The notes under the pieces are model-generated. The model ran no database searches and was not told the origin of the DNA. It was given only the letters and a program-made list of their open reading frames with translations. A DNA stretch of 64,000 nt from a virus. The translations under genes and the position numbers were made by a program. This document shows, piece by piece, positions 1-7,058 of this stretch; position 1 is the first letter of the stretch; every line of letters begins with the position of its first letter. The stretch covers positions 1 through 64,000 of IMG/VR virus record IMGVR_UViG_3300017971_000218, one strand, 5' to 3'.

Positions 1-184
1 CTCTAATTCGATCTGAGCGATTTTCCTGCCCGACCCCTCCCGCGATACCTTCCGCGCACAAGTAATTACCAAGGGGCTCTCAGAGCCTCTCCGACGTTCA
101 GACCCAAAGGTCCGAAGTTTTCCGGTTATTTTTAGAATATCAAAATTTTTTATCGTATATAGTAACCGGAGAGGAGTTATAACT
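1..184. other. Non-coding leader before the first gene
   Basis: No convincing gene is seen here. It holds a GC-rich hairpin near 72-89 (AGGGGCTC, loop TCA, GAGCCTCT, one G-T pair), a weak hairpin in GACCCAAAGGTC near 101, then the AT-rich segment flanked by an inverted repeat that is listed separately. A purine-rich ribosome binding site (GGAGAGGAG) follows just before the ATG at 185. The window edge may cut a larger regulatory region. Confidence 0.5.
121..170 (+). promoter_or_regulatory. AT-rich promoter-like segment bounded by a perfect 8-bp inverted repeat
   Basis: TCCGGTTA (121-128) and TAACCGGA (163-170) are perfect inverted copies bracketing 34 bases that are almost all A and T, including CGTATATAG at 154-162. 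The arrangement could be an operator with a promoter between its arms, or an early promoter for the HNH gene whose ATG is 15 bases downstream. The same word recurs as CGGTAAC/GTTACCG at the far end of that gene (741-765), so related elements flank it on both sides. Function is inferred. Confidence 0.4.
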
Positions 185-751
185 ATGAGAACGTGTAGAA
201 AATGTGGTCGAACGGATACTGAGTTCTCACCACAACGGAGAATATGTAAGGATTGCCGCAGGGCTGAGATTAGGGAGTGGAAAAGACGCAAACAACCGTC
301 TCCCGAAGCAAAGAGGGCTCGTAAACAAGAAAAACGCCGCGCACAAATACAAGACTGGAAACTAAACGGCAAGCCCTGTGGTGCGTGTGGTGAAAGAAAA
401 TCCCTAGATCAGTACTACAGACTCCCGGATGGGGTTCTTGGTCCTAAATTTACATCGAGGTGTAGAGAATGCACGACACAATACTACCGCGACAACAAGG
501 GGCGTATCTCCGCCCGGCGTCAGGTTCGAAAGTCTGAGAATCCTCTGCGAGAACTCGCTCATGATTTTGTGAAGATCGCCATCCGTCGAGGCTATCTCAT
601 CAGACCGGATAACTGTTCTCAGTGTGGTCTGAAATGCACCCCAGACGGGCATCATGCCGACTATCATCGTCCGCTCGACGTCGTGTGGCTATGCCGAAGC
701 TGCCACAAGAAGTTGCACGCGAATGACACTTCAACTAAATCGGTAACATAA
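185..751 (+). CDS. HNH-like zinc-finger protein (putative endonuclease)
   Basis: This 188-residue basic protein has three cysteine clusters. An N-terminal knuckle (CRKCGR ... CKDC, residues 4-24) is followed by a second (CGACG ... CREC, about 65-95). The C-terminal module has CSQCG, then GHHADYH, then CRSCHKKLH, which is the layout of phage HNH/zinc-finger proteins in which HH and a later H form the beta-beta-alpha metal site. Such proteins are often free-standing homing endonucleases or packaging-associated nickases, and which applies here is unknown. The start is supported by GGAGAGGAG upstream. The gene stands alone between two repeat-rich non-coding stretches, which fits a mobile gene. 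The last 11 bases fall inside the 22-bp repeat array. Confidence 0.7.
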   Translation: MRTCRKCGRTDTEFSPQRRICKDCRRAEIREWKRRKQPSPEAKRARKQEKRRAQIQDWKLNGKPCGACGERKSLDQYYRLPDGVLGPKFTSRCRECTTQYYRDNKGRISARRQVRKSENPLRELAHDFVKIAIRRGYLIRPDNCSQCGLKCTPDGHHADYHRPLDVVWLCRSCHKKLHANDTSTKSVT

Positions 752-765
752 AAACCGAGTTACCG
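741..765 (+). terminator. Stem-loop at the 3' end of the HNH gene
   Basis: CGGTAAC (741-747) and GTTACCG (759-765) can pair around an 11-base A-rich loop, spanning the TAA stop codon at 749-751. The following bases (GCTTTCCAAAA) hold only a short T run, so termination would be weak. The element may equally be the first part of the 22-bp array, whose anchors at 741 and 764 coincide with the two stems. Confidence 0.3.
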
Positions 766-1050
766 GCTTTCCAAAATTCCAGCTACGGGTCGCTCAGATT
801 TCTAGCTACCGGTGTGTGTTTTCACGGAAGACCGGTTCTCTCTTCATTTTTCGACCGTGTGTTTTTTGAAAGTGAACCACGGCTTTCTTTTGTATCAATA
901 CGGGACGTTTTTATTCTCAAACCGGGACGTTTTCAGTCTCAGATCGGTACACATGAAAAAGAGTTACGGGTCTTTTTATCTGAACATCGTTTGCTTTTTT
1001 CTCATTTTGGGACGCTCTCCGATCTTCGGGTCGTTTTATCTGAAGATGCG
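741..1050. repeat. Degenerate tandem array of about 14 units of 19-24 bp (iteron-like)
   Basis: CGG-type anchors recur at 741, 764, 786, 810, 833, 856 (CGT), 880, 901, 923, 945, 967, 988 (CGT), 1009 (GGG), 1027 and 1049 (CGT), mostly 21-24 bases apart. Each anchor is followed by a T-rich core and often TCTGAA or TCTCAA. The best-preserved pairs are 901-921 with 923-943, and 964-984 with 1024-1044, each with about three differences in 21 bases. The period is close to two turns of B-DNA, so the units would present protein sites on one face, as replication iterons or repressor arrays do. An open frame with GTG at 814 runs through the array to 1200 and translates to a crude heptad (LRVFLSE, HRLLFSH, LRVVLSE). 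Because the DNA periodicity begins upstream of that frame, I treat it as DNA sites rather than a gene. Confidence 0.65.
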
Positions 1051-1205
1051 TGCTCAAAAATGAACATATATAGGAAATTCGCAGGACCCCGAAAACCGCA
1101 AGGATTTCCAGGTTTCATTTACGATTTTAACGTATCTATATATAGAGGCTCCACCTCGGAGATAAGTAATATAGTGGGTCGCTCCTGCGGCACCACATAA
1201 TCACG
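1051..1205 (+). promoter_or_regulatory. AT-rich leader with three TATATAG elements before the virion genes
   Basis: Following the repeat array this stretch carries CATATATAGG at 1065-1074, CTATATATAGAGG at 1136-1148 and TAATATAGTGGG at 1167-1178. The middle one shares the 12-mer TATATATAGAGG with the leftward promoter candidate at 48189-48208. No gene-like coding signal was found between 752 and 1220. The likely role is to drive the rightward genes from 1221 onward, inferred from position and from the shared motif. Confidence 0.4.
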
Positions 1206-1220
1206 AAAGAGGAGGCTACC

Positions 1221-1661
1221 ATGCCATACCCGGTCCTACACTCCGTTCCTGGCTCTGGTTCCGCGTGCTACAAATACCCGGCTGTCACTGAAGCCGGAAG
1301 TGCGCCTGACGGAGCCGATCCCAACGTCTACGCCGAGCGCCTAACAGGCATGGCGGTATACGTCATCAACCCGGAGGACATTTCTAGTCTATCCGGTCCC
1401 TTCCGCACTACCAAGGTAGTTGTCGGCACCACACCCGTTGCGCTTCCGTCTGGCTCGCGTCTCGAACGCAGGCGTACTATCGCCATCGCTAATGAGGGAA
1501 CCTCGAAGCTGTATATTGCACATGCCAGCGGTACGGCTGCGGCTGATGCATTCCCGATTGCTAACGGTGGTTCTTTGAGCTTCGATCTTATGGCACACCA
1601 GAACATCTGGGCAATGACTGCCACGGGCACGGCTGATGTTCGCATCATCGAAATTATGTAG
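1221..1661 (+). CDS. Small virion-type protein of unknown function
   Basis: This 146-residue protein has no signal peptide or membrane segment. Its second half (about 65-146) is rich in short beta-type stretches, small residues and alanine-glycine-threonine, with a segment beginning VVVGTTPVALPSGS and ending in ADVRIIEIM. That composition is typical of small phage decoration, fibre or head-associated proteins, but I do not recognise a specific family. The start is well supported by AGAGGAGG seven bases before the ATG. It is the first gene after the promoter-like leader, and the beta-helix gene follows nine bases later, so the two are probably co-transcribed. Confidence 0.6.
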   Translation: MPYPVLHSVPGSGSACYKYPAVTEAGSAPDGADPNVYAERLTGMAVYVINPEDISSLSGPFRTTKVVVGTTPVALPSGSRLERRRTIAIANEGTSKLYIAHASGTAAADAFPIANGGSLSFDLMAHQNIWAMTATGTADVRIIEIM

Positions 1662-1669
1662 GTAGTCCG

Positions 1670-2629
1670 ATGACGTTGACTGTACAGAGTATCGGAATTG
1701 GACGCGACTTTACGTCCATTGCGGCGTGGGAGGCTGCGACCGAATCATCTGGTAATATCCAGAGGGGCGAAGTCTATGATGATAAAATCTATGACGAGAG
1801 CCTCACTATTACTGGCTTGGGCTCGCCCAGCGCGGCTAATCATAGACAGTTGGTTGCCGCTGACGGGGAAAAGTACAGTCCGCTTACAAATACTGGCGTG
1901 AGAATCATTACCGCCGATCTACCACTAACCCTTGAAGAATCATTTACTCAGGTTAGCGGTATACGCGTTGAGACTACGGGTAATAAGTATTGTCTACTAA
2001 CGGCGTTTGATCCAACACCAACCGACCTACTACTTGTAGACTCTTACTTTAAGACAGATGAAGACAGCGTCTTCGACTGCCTGTCTCTTACTCACACGTC
2101 GGGTATGATATATAATTGTATTGTTGTCGGTGGCTCTCTGGGTATTAATAAGGCTGATGCCGGCGAGTGGAATATTTACAACTGCACCGTGTATAAGTTC
2201 AAAGATTACGGTATTGCTCTTATCTATGGGGAGGCGCGCAATAATATCGCGATCGACCCCAGCGGCGTATCTACTTTATGTTTTGAAGTAACACAGGCTC
2301 AGAAATCAAACAACGTAGCGTCGGACAACTCTGTTGCTGCTCATGCAAACTCGTACGGTAATGAAAGCGCACTAGATATACTCACCGACCCAGACGGCGA
2401 TGACTTTACGCCTAAAGGAAATGCGCTAAACAACGGCATCACGCTGGGCGTGTTTACTCATGATATCGCCGACACCTACAGACCACAAGACTCTGGATGG
2501 GACATTGGTGCTTACGAATATATCGAAGAACCCGCCGTCGAACCAGACCATATCGTGGTTGGATGGGGCATGATTAGAATCGGCAGTACAGACATCAACG
2601 TCGGAAACGCCGCTTTCAATAGAACATAG
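1670..2629 (+). CDS. Beta-helix (pectate-lyase-like) virion protein, possible tail spike or fibre
   Basis: The 319-residue protein opens with VQSIGIGRDFTSIAAWEAA, the usual lead-in of phage right-handed parallel beta-helix proteins. It continues with short repeated strands (YNCIVVGGS, YNCTVYKF, EARNNIAID) that read as coils of the solenoid, and ends the helix with PQDSGWDIGAYEY (about 271-283), a D-x-GAYEY closing motif common in this fold. A short tail follows and could be an attachment domain. Such proteins often bind or cleave host polysaccharide at tail tips, but no catalytic residues can be assigned here. Neighbours are other virion-type genes in the same direction. Confidence 0.65.
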   Translation: MTLTVQSIGIGRDFTSIAAWEAATESSGNIQRGEVYDDKIYDESLTITGLGSPSAANHRQLVAADGEKYSPLTNTGVRIITADLPLTLEESFTQVSGIRVETTGNKYCLLTAFDPTPTDLLLVDSYFKTDEDSVFDCLSLTHTSGMIYNCIVVGGSLGINKADAGEWNIYNCTVYKFKDYGIALIYGEARNNIAIDPSGVSTLCFEVTQAQKSNNVASDNSVAAHANSYGNESALDILTDPDGDDFTPKGNALNNGITLGVFTHDIADTYRPQDSGWDIGAYEYIEEPAVEPDHIVVGWGMIRIGSTDINVGNAAFNRT

Positions 2630-2640
2630 GAGAGGGATTC

Positions 2641-3291
2641 ATGGTTGTTGCAGAGGTTTTAATGATGATTGGCGACGGTCCTGAATATAAGGATGGTATG
2701 CCTATCCATGTGGCTGGCTCCGGTCTGCACATGACTCCGGCACAAATAGTGAACTGGATTCAGAACAGTGTTACTCCGCCTGGCTTCACAGAGTTACCAG
2801 AAAATGAACAAGATCTGCATAGGCGTCGCATTTTGCAGATCAAGTATCTTACCGCAGGGGGCACTACTCCATCTGGTGCTGCCACTATTCGTTTCGGTGA
2901 CAGATACACGAACGGCACGCCGGAGACCAAGGCTCAAATGGAAGCCACGGCAGCTAGGCATATGGCAAGGGCGACACAGGAAAGGGCGAGGATACTGGCG
3001 CACGGTTATGATACAAACTGGAGCGTGCAGGAGCTAAAACAGTTTGGTGTTATCACAGTTGATCTACCGCCGGGTTTCGCTGAGGATATCTCACTAGATC
3101 AAATTGATACTAATGCCCATCCATTCGCACCCCTAACAAGAAAGAGGCGTCGTAGGTGGGCTATCCCATATGACACCCTACTGCCCGCCCCAGAAGTGAG
3201 TAGTATGCGCGATGTCAATTCTTATACCGCCGTCAACAGAACCCGGGCGCCGTTTACACCCGCACAAATTAAACAAGCCGCATCGGCATAA
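2641..3291 (+). CDS. Conserved-looking phage protein of unknown function
   Basis: This 216-residue protein was not recognised. It has no membrane segment. A charged helical middle (about 98-125, with MARATQERARILAHGYD) is followed by a basic run TRKRRRR near 162-168 and a proline-rich C-terminus. It begins 11 bases after the beta-helix gene with GGAGAGGG before the ATG, so it is probably part of the same transcript and may be a virion or assembly protein. The basic cluster could bind nucleic acid or anionic partners. Confidence 0.5.
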   Translation: MVVAEVLMMIGDGPEYKDGMPIHVAGSGLHMTPAQIVNWIQNSVTPPGFTELPENEQDLHRRRILQIKYLTAGGTTPSGAATIRFGDRYTNGTPETKAQMEATAARHMARATQERARILAHGYDTNWSVQELKQFGVITVDLPPGFAEDISLDQIDTNAHPFAPLTRKRRRRWAIPYDTLLPAPEVSSMRDVNSYTAVNRTRAPFTPAQIKQAASA

Positions 3292-3360
3292 GGGACTATA
3301 ATGATTGAAGTCAGATGGAACCCGTCTAGGTAAACCGATGATTCGGGTTTAGGAGAAACG
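3292..3360 (+). promoter_or_regulatory. Leader of the holin-like gene: mini-ORF plus hairpin
   Basis: After the previous stop there is TATAAT at 3297-3302, then a ten-codon frame (ATG at 3301 to TAA at 3331), then a hairpin TAAACCGA, loop TGAT, TC(G)GGTTTA with one bulged G (3331-3351), which ends exactly at the AGGAG ribosome binding site of the next gene. Folding would influence translation of the membrane protein, which is a sensible control point for a lysis gene. The mini-ORF has no clear ribosome binding site and may be chance. Confidence 0.35.
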
Positions 3361-3672
3361 ATGCTTTTACTACAGATGAGCGACCCAGCACTTTGGGAGC
3401 GAGCACTAGGTATCCTGCTCGAACAAGGTGTTCTGGGGGCTATGTGCGTCATCCTATTAGTCTTGTGGATTAAGGAAAGACGCGATAGCACCACGATGGC
3501 AAAATCGTTCAACCGCCAACTAAAGGACGTTAATGAACGACGCGCAGAAGAAGTACGCCTTACATCAGAAGCATTGACGGCAGCATCAGATAGTAACCAT
3601 ATGTTGGCTCATACTATCGAGCGTCTTCACGACTTCCTGATTAAGAAGAGGACTAGTGGAAAGAATGTTTAG
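3361..3672 (+). CDS. Holin-like single-span membrane protein
   Basis: This 103-residue protein has one strong hydrophobic helix (about 17-37, LGILLEQGVLGAMCVILLVL) followed at once by WIKERR and a long charged, helical C-terminal tail. That is the layout of small phage holins or related lysis membrane proteins with one transmembrane segment and a cytoplasmic coil. No endolysin gene could be identified next to it, so the lysis role is inferred from topology only. AGGAGAAACG precedes the ATG, and a hairpin lies immediately upstream. The stop overlaps the start of the next small gene. Confidence 0.5.
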   Translation: MLLLQMSDPALWERALGILLEQGVLGAMCVILLVLWIKERRDSTTMAKSFNRQLKDVNERRAEEVRLTSEALTAASDSNHMLAHTIERLHDFLIKKRTSGKNV

Positions 3673-3844
3673 TAAGAAGATGAAAATCAGCAACGAGCCT
3701 TGCGCCTCACTATCCAAGAAAGTGAAGAGGCTGAACGGCAAGTCTGCTGAACGCCTACGCGAAAGCATCCAGGCTTTAGACGAGGCGCTAGAGAAGGAAG
3801 AGTCCGAGGAGGAAGGGTCCGAAAAGACCGACGAAGACGAGTAA
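3665..3844 (+). CDS. Small charged protein with acidic tail
   Basis: A 59-residue protein whose first half is basic (KKMKISN ... SKKVKRLNGK) and whose second half is a run of Glu, Asp and Ser. No family was recognised. The ATG at 3665 overlaps the end of the holin-like gene by eight bases. A GTG at 3656 is a possible alternative, with GAAGAGG four bases upstream. Overlap with the membrane protein suggests translational coupling and a linked role. Confidence 0.45.
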   Translation: MFSKKMKISNEPCASLSKKVKRLNGKSAERLRESIQALDEALEKEESEEEGSEKTDEDE

Positions 3845-3859
3845 ACGAAGGGGTATTGA

Positions 3860-4384
3860 ATGAGTCGCAAGCGCCGTAGTCATCCGAAACTCAAGGCTTT
3901 GTATAAGCAGATCATCAAGCACGAGATGTTTGACGATGTTCGGGACTACGATATTACGCTAGTGTTCTCATCTGTACAACTTGGGGATGACGCGTGGGCA
4001 GATTGCGGAATGGATGGCTCCGAGACTGCATGGAAGATTCGGATTAACGCCTCCGTGAAGCTGCTCGACGCCCCACCCTCCGTGCTACATTACCTAGTAG
4101 CGCATGAACTCATCCACACACTGCCCGGCTGCTGGCAGCACAACGAGAAATTCAACACCCTTGAGCATGAACTCACGGGAGAGAATTTCTATGAAGCCAA
4201 CGTCTGGCTTAAGAGACACGTTCATATACTGAATAGAACATATCAGTATAGGAAGAGAGAATGGTTGGTGCGACAGGTGGCAGACCAACTGCGCATTAAA
4301 GACATGGCAGCCATCTGTGGCTGTTCAGAGACAACCATTAAGAGATGGCTGCGTAAGTATGACCTGGAGATTACCTATAACTAG
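3860..4384 (+). CDS. SprT-like zinc metalloprotease fused to a helix-turn-helix
   Basis: The 174-residue protein contains HELIH near residue 83-87, followed by a downstream histidine in GCWQHNEKF, matching the HExxH...H zinc site of SprT/Spartan-type minimal gluzincins. These cleave proteins trapped on DNA in some systems. The C-terminus (about 135-174, ending LRIKDMAAICGCSETTIKRW and a short tail) reads as a helix-turn-helix like those of resolvases and phage HNH proteins, suggesting DNA targeting. AAGGGG precedes the ATG at 3860. It is the last rightward gene and its stop lies in the CTAG shared with gmd on the other strand. Confidence 0.65.
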   Translation: MSRKRRSHPKLKALYKQIIKHEMFDDVRDYDITLVFSSVQLGDDAWADCGMDGSETAWKIRINASVKLLDAPPSVLHYLVAHELIHTLPGCWQHNEKFNTLEHELTGENFYEANVWLKRHVHILNRTYQYRKREWLVRQVADQLRIKDMAAICGCSETTIKRWLRKYDLEITYN

Positions 4385-5418
4385 CTCGGGTTATGCTGTG
4401 CGTTGTCTACCATAGCGATCATCATATCCTCGAAGGTCCATTCCGGTTCCCATCCAAGAACCTTCTTCGCCTTCCCGGCGTTACCAATGAGACAATCAAC
4501 CTCAGTCGGACGATAGAACTCGGGGTTGATTTGAACAACAACGTTGTCGTCCTCATCACACCCTATCTCACTCGCACCCTCGCCAACCCAGCGAAGGTCC
4601 ACGCCAACATACCGATAGCAAATCTCAATCATCTCGCGGACACTGTGTGTCTTGCCAGTAGCGAGAACGTAATCATCCGGCTGATCCTGCTGGAGCATCA
4701 ACCACATACCCTTCACGTAATCGCGGGCGTCGCCCCAATCACGCTTGGCGTCCATATTACCCACCTTGAGGGTCGGTGAATTTAGCCGGTTCGCCGGAGA
4801 CTTCCCCAGCCATGCGCCGTACTTCGCCGCCGCAGTAGCGACCTTCTGTGTCACGAACTCGATGCCGCGCCTGGGGCTCTCGTGGTTGAAGAGGATGCCG
4901 TTGCTCGCGTGCAGTCCATAGCCATCCCGGGCATTGCGTACGTGCCAGTACGCCGCCAGCTTCGCCTCACCATAGGGTGAGCGCGGATGAAAGACACTCT
5001 CCTCAGTATAGCCGCCCTGGGGACACGCCACGCCGCCATACATCTCGCTCGTCGATGCCTGATAGAACCGAGAGTGTGGAGAGAAGCGGCGGATAGCTTG
5101 AACGAGATTGATCACGCCGATACAGTTGGTTAGATGAGTCTGGATGGGATTTTCAAAGCTGTATTTGACGAAACTCATTGCGCCCAGGTTATAGATCTCG
5201 TCATACTGTCCGTCCTTGACAATGCCAGAGATCTTGGTGCCGTCTTCTAAGTCTCCCTCTACGAACGTCACACCATTCTGAAGCATCCATAGGTTCCGTG
5301 TATTCGGCACAGACACGCGACGAACCAAGCCGTGAACCTCATACCCTTTGATGAGTAGCTCCTCGGCGAGATAGCTTCCATCCTGCCCTGTGATTCCTGT
5401 TACTAGCGCCTTCTTCAT
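4381..5418 (-). CDS. gmd: GDP-mannose 4,6-dehydratase
   Basis: This 345-residue short-chain dehydrogenase/reductase converts GDP-D-mannose to GDP-4-keto-6-deoxy-D-mannose, the precursor of fucose, rhamnose, perosamine and colitose. The NAD(P)-binding motif GITGQDGSYLAE is at 8-19, and STSEMYG at 122-128 holds the catalytic Thr and Glu. SPYGEAK at 147-153 supplies the Tyr149/Lys153 pair. Length matches bacterial Gmd proteins. GGAGA precedes the ATG directly after a strong hairpin. It is the last gene of the leftward block, and the only other GDP-sugar candidate is the His-type dehydratase far upstream at 29743-30846. Phage-encoded gmd genes are known, so transfer from a host is plausible. Confidence 0.93.
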   Translation of the reverse strand: MKKALVTGITGQDGSYLAEELLIKGYEVHGLVRRVSVPNTRNLWMLQNGVTFVEGDLEDGTKISGIVKDGQYDEIYNLGAMSFVKYSFENPIQTHLTNCIGVINLVQAIRRFSPHSRFYQASTSEMYGGVACPQGGYTEESVFHPRSPYGEAKLAAYWHVRNARDGYGLHASNGILFNHESPRRGIEFVTQKVATAAAKYGAWLGKSPANRLNSPTLKVGNMDAKRDWGDARDYVKGMWLMLQQDQPDDYVLATGKTHSVREMIEICYRYVGVDLRWVGEGASEIGCDEDDNVVVQINPEFYRPTEVDCLIGNAGKAKKVLGWEPEWTFEDMMIAMVDNAQHNPS

Positions 5419-5432
5419 GATCAGTCTCCAAA

Positions 5433-5452
5433 GCCGGGGCGGATGCCCCGGC
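5433..5452 (-). terminator. Perfect GC-rich hairpin between the virion-like gene and gmd
   Basis: GCCGGGGC and GCCCCGGC form a perfect 8-bp stem with a 4-base loop immediately after the stop of the gene at 5458-5955. In the leftward transcript it is followed by only three U residues and then the GGAGA ribosome binding site of gmd. It could be a weak intrinsic terminator or attenuator, or a processing site that sets different levels of the two genes. Confidence 0.55.
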
Positions 5453-5457
5453 GTCCT

Positions 5458-5955
5458 TTAGCCTACGAAACCTAGAAGTGAGAATGCGACGTGGCTCACG
5501 CTACTGATATCGTCTTGATTATAGATCCTGATCTTTTCTCCTGCACGTAATTTGATATACGTGCCACAAGCCTCCTGGAAGTCCAGCACCAACTGAAACC
5601 AGTCAGCATCGGACACGTCGCGCTCGATTTGGAAGCCCTTCTCCACGAAGTCGCTGTAGTTGCGGAGAGTTGTCTCTCCAATAAGCGACGCCTCGCCCCC
5701 GGCTGTGATCTTAACGATCTTAAAGCCGTTAGTGAGAGAAATACCCGCGAAGCCATTCATACTGAACGCTGCCGCGTGGTCGTGGTTAGAAAGAACGAGA
5801 CGCTTGACCAAGACCGTCCTGGTCGCCACGTACTCAACAAAGCCCGGCTCCTCAACGGAACCGACGCCGCCCTTTACGTCGTCCAACTTCTGAGTAGGAC
5901 TAGTCGCACCATCACCCACGAGTTCCGCCATCAGCGGGACCTTAGTAAGAGCCAT
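5458..5955 (-). CDS. Virion-like beta-rich protein inserted beside gmd
   Basis: The 165-residue protein starts at the ATG at 5955, preceded by AGGGAGG; a longer in-frame version from 5985 lacks this signal. It is beta-rich with alternating hydrophobic residues (RTVLVKRLVLSNHDHAAAF, YIKLRAGEKIRIYNQ) and resembles small phage structural proteins, although no family was recognised. It sits apart from the other virion-type genes, bounded by a palindrome upstream and a GC-rich hairpin downstream, so it may be an independently controlled moron-like gene. Confidence 0.5.
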   Translation of the reverse strand: MALTKVPLMAELVGDGATSPTQKLDDVKGGVGSVEEPGFVEYVATRTVLVKRLVLSNHDHAAAFSMNGFAGISLTNGFKIVKITAGGEASLIGETTLRNYSDFVEKGFQIERDVSDADWFQLVLDFQEACGTYIKLRAGEKIRIYNQDDISSVSHVAFSLLGFVG

Positions 5956-5990
5956 AATTCCCTCCCTGCGATTAAAAACAAACACGCCAT

Positions 5991-6009
5991 GTCACAACGA
6001 CGTTGTGAC
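5991..6009. promoter_or_regulatory. Perfect 19-bp palindrome GTCACAACG-A-CGTTGTGAC
   Basis: Two perfect 9-base half sites surround a single central base, between the stop of the kinase-methyltransferase gene and the start of the virion-like gene. In the leftward direction it is followed after some 12 bases by a T-rich run (TGTTTGTTTTT). It may be an operator for a dimeric regulator or part of a terminator; the tight centre favours a protein-binding site. Confidence 0.45.
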
Positions 6010-6013
6010 CCAT

Positions 6014-7057
6014 CTACGATCTTGTATAATGAACGATCAACCTATTATGCCCACTACAATTAGTGCGACCGGGGTATGTGGCTTTCGTGTATCCCCTACT
6101 CGTGGCTACTGCGTCGAGGTATAGAAAGTCCTGCTCGTTTGTCTCGACGATGACGTGGGAGGGGTCCCTCTCCCACAACCTTAGAGCCGCATCTCGCTTG
6201 TCACTCAGCCCGTAGAACATATTCAAACAGAGTACGATGTCCGGCTTCTCCGAGGTCTGATAGCTCATAATGTCTCCCGCCTTCACGGAGATATTAGACA
6301 ACCCCATGTAGTTTGCCATCCATCGGATACCCTTACATGCATCCTGGCTTTGCTCGACCAACTCCACGTGCTTTGCAAAGCGGGCGTAGTGATGAAGGGC
6401 AGCATAAGCCATGTGAGGTCCATACTCCAAGACGTTGGCTCCAGTCCAATCTACCAAGCCCTTGATTCGGCTTAGAGTGAGTATAGCACGCTCGTATCCT
6501 GGTCTCTCGACATCCCCGACCTTGACCGGCGAATACTTCACATCACAGTTGAGTGTATCCACTCGGTCTACCAACCACTGCTCCATCTCAGTTTTCCAGG
6601 GATCGCCCAGGTATGTAAAGAACGCATGAGGGCTCATAGTGGTAAAGGCGCCTGCGTCACCGCCGACCATGAAGTATGGGTTGTGATCAGCAAGAGTCTG
6701 GTAGAATGTTACCATGCTATTGCATTGACCCTCATGAGAGCAGCCATATATATTCGCCGGGCTGATGCGAGACTTGATGATATCGAACTTGGTGTATGCA
6801 AACACCGGCTGAGTCCCGGGGAAGCGTTCGTGCAGTCGTTCCACCACCAAGTACATCATGCCATCAATGATCACGTCGCCATGTTCATCCAGGGCTTGCT
6901 GAATCTTGGTAGCAAACTCCTCCCACTGATCGTCCGCTGTTCGGCTATAGTCCCACAGCTTATCAAATGACAAGTAGCTCGGTCCACCGCCCTGGGTGCA
7001 ACGCATACTGTAGGTGGTCTTACCTGCGCGGGACATTCCCATAAGATATGTTAGCAT
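6014..7057 (-). CDS. Fusion of a P-loop kinase-like domain and a SAM methyltransferase
   Basis: The ATG at 7057 lies next to the thymidylate synthase stop and gives 347 residues; upstream in-frame extensions are unlikely. The N-terminus has a Walker A motif GMSRAGKT at 7-14 and a DGMMYLVVERL segment near 66, like small-molecule or nucleotide kinases. After a middle region (about 95-200), residues 205-347 form a class I methyltransferase: GANVLEYGPHMAY is motif I, HVELVEQS carries the acidic ribose-binding residue, and KPDIVLCLNMF is the post-motif. The pairing is unusual. It could modify a nucleotide, a sugar or a DNA base, and the adjacent thyA favours nucleotide chemistry, but the substrate is unknown. 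Confidence 0.65.
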   Translation of the reverse strand: MLTYLMGMSRAGKTTYSMRCTQGGGPSYLSFDKLWDYSRTADDQWEEFATKIQQALDEHGDVIIDGMMYLVVERLHERFPGTQPVFAYTKFDIIKSRISPANIYGCSHEGQCNSMVTFYQTLADHNPYFMVGGDAGAFTTMSPHAFFTYLGDPWKTEMEQWLVDRVDTLNCDVKYSPVKVGDVERPGYERAILTLSRIKGLVDWTGANVLEYGPHMAYAALHHYARFAKHVELVEQSQDACKGIRWMANYMGLSNISVKAGDIMSYQTSEKPDIVLCLNMFYGLSDKRDAALRLWERDPSHVIVETNEQDFLYLDAVATSRGYTKATYPGRTNCSGHNRLIVHYTRS

Positions 7058-7058
7058 G

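Noticed and set aside
741-1050. CRISPR array
   Set aside because: Units are degenerate and contiguous with no unique spacers, and no cas genes are adjacent. The Cas4-like gene is 52 kb away in a replication operon.
814-1200. A GTG-started frame of 128 residues with crude heptads such as LRVFLSE and LRVVLSE
   Set aside because: The periodic DNA units start upstream of the frame at 741, spacing varies between 19 and 24 bases, and there is no ribosome binding site. The frame is probably a by-product of a T-rich repeat array.
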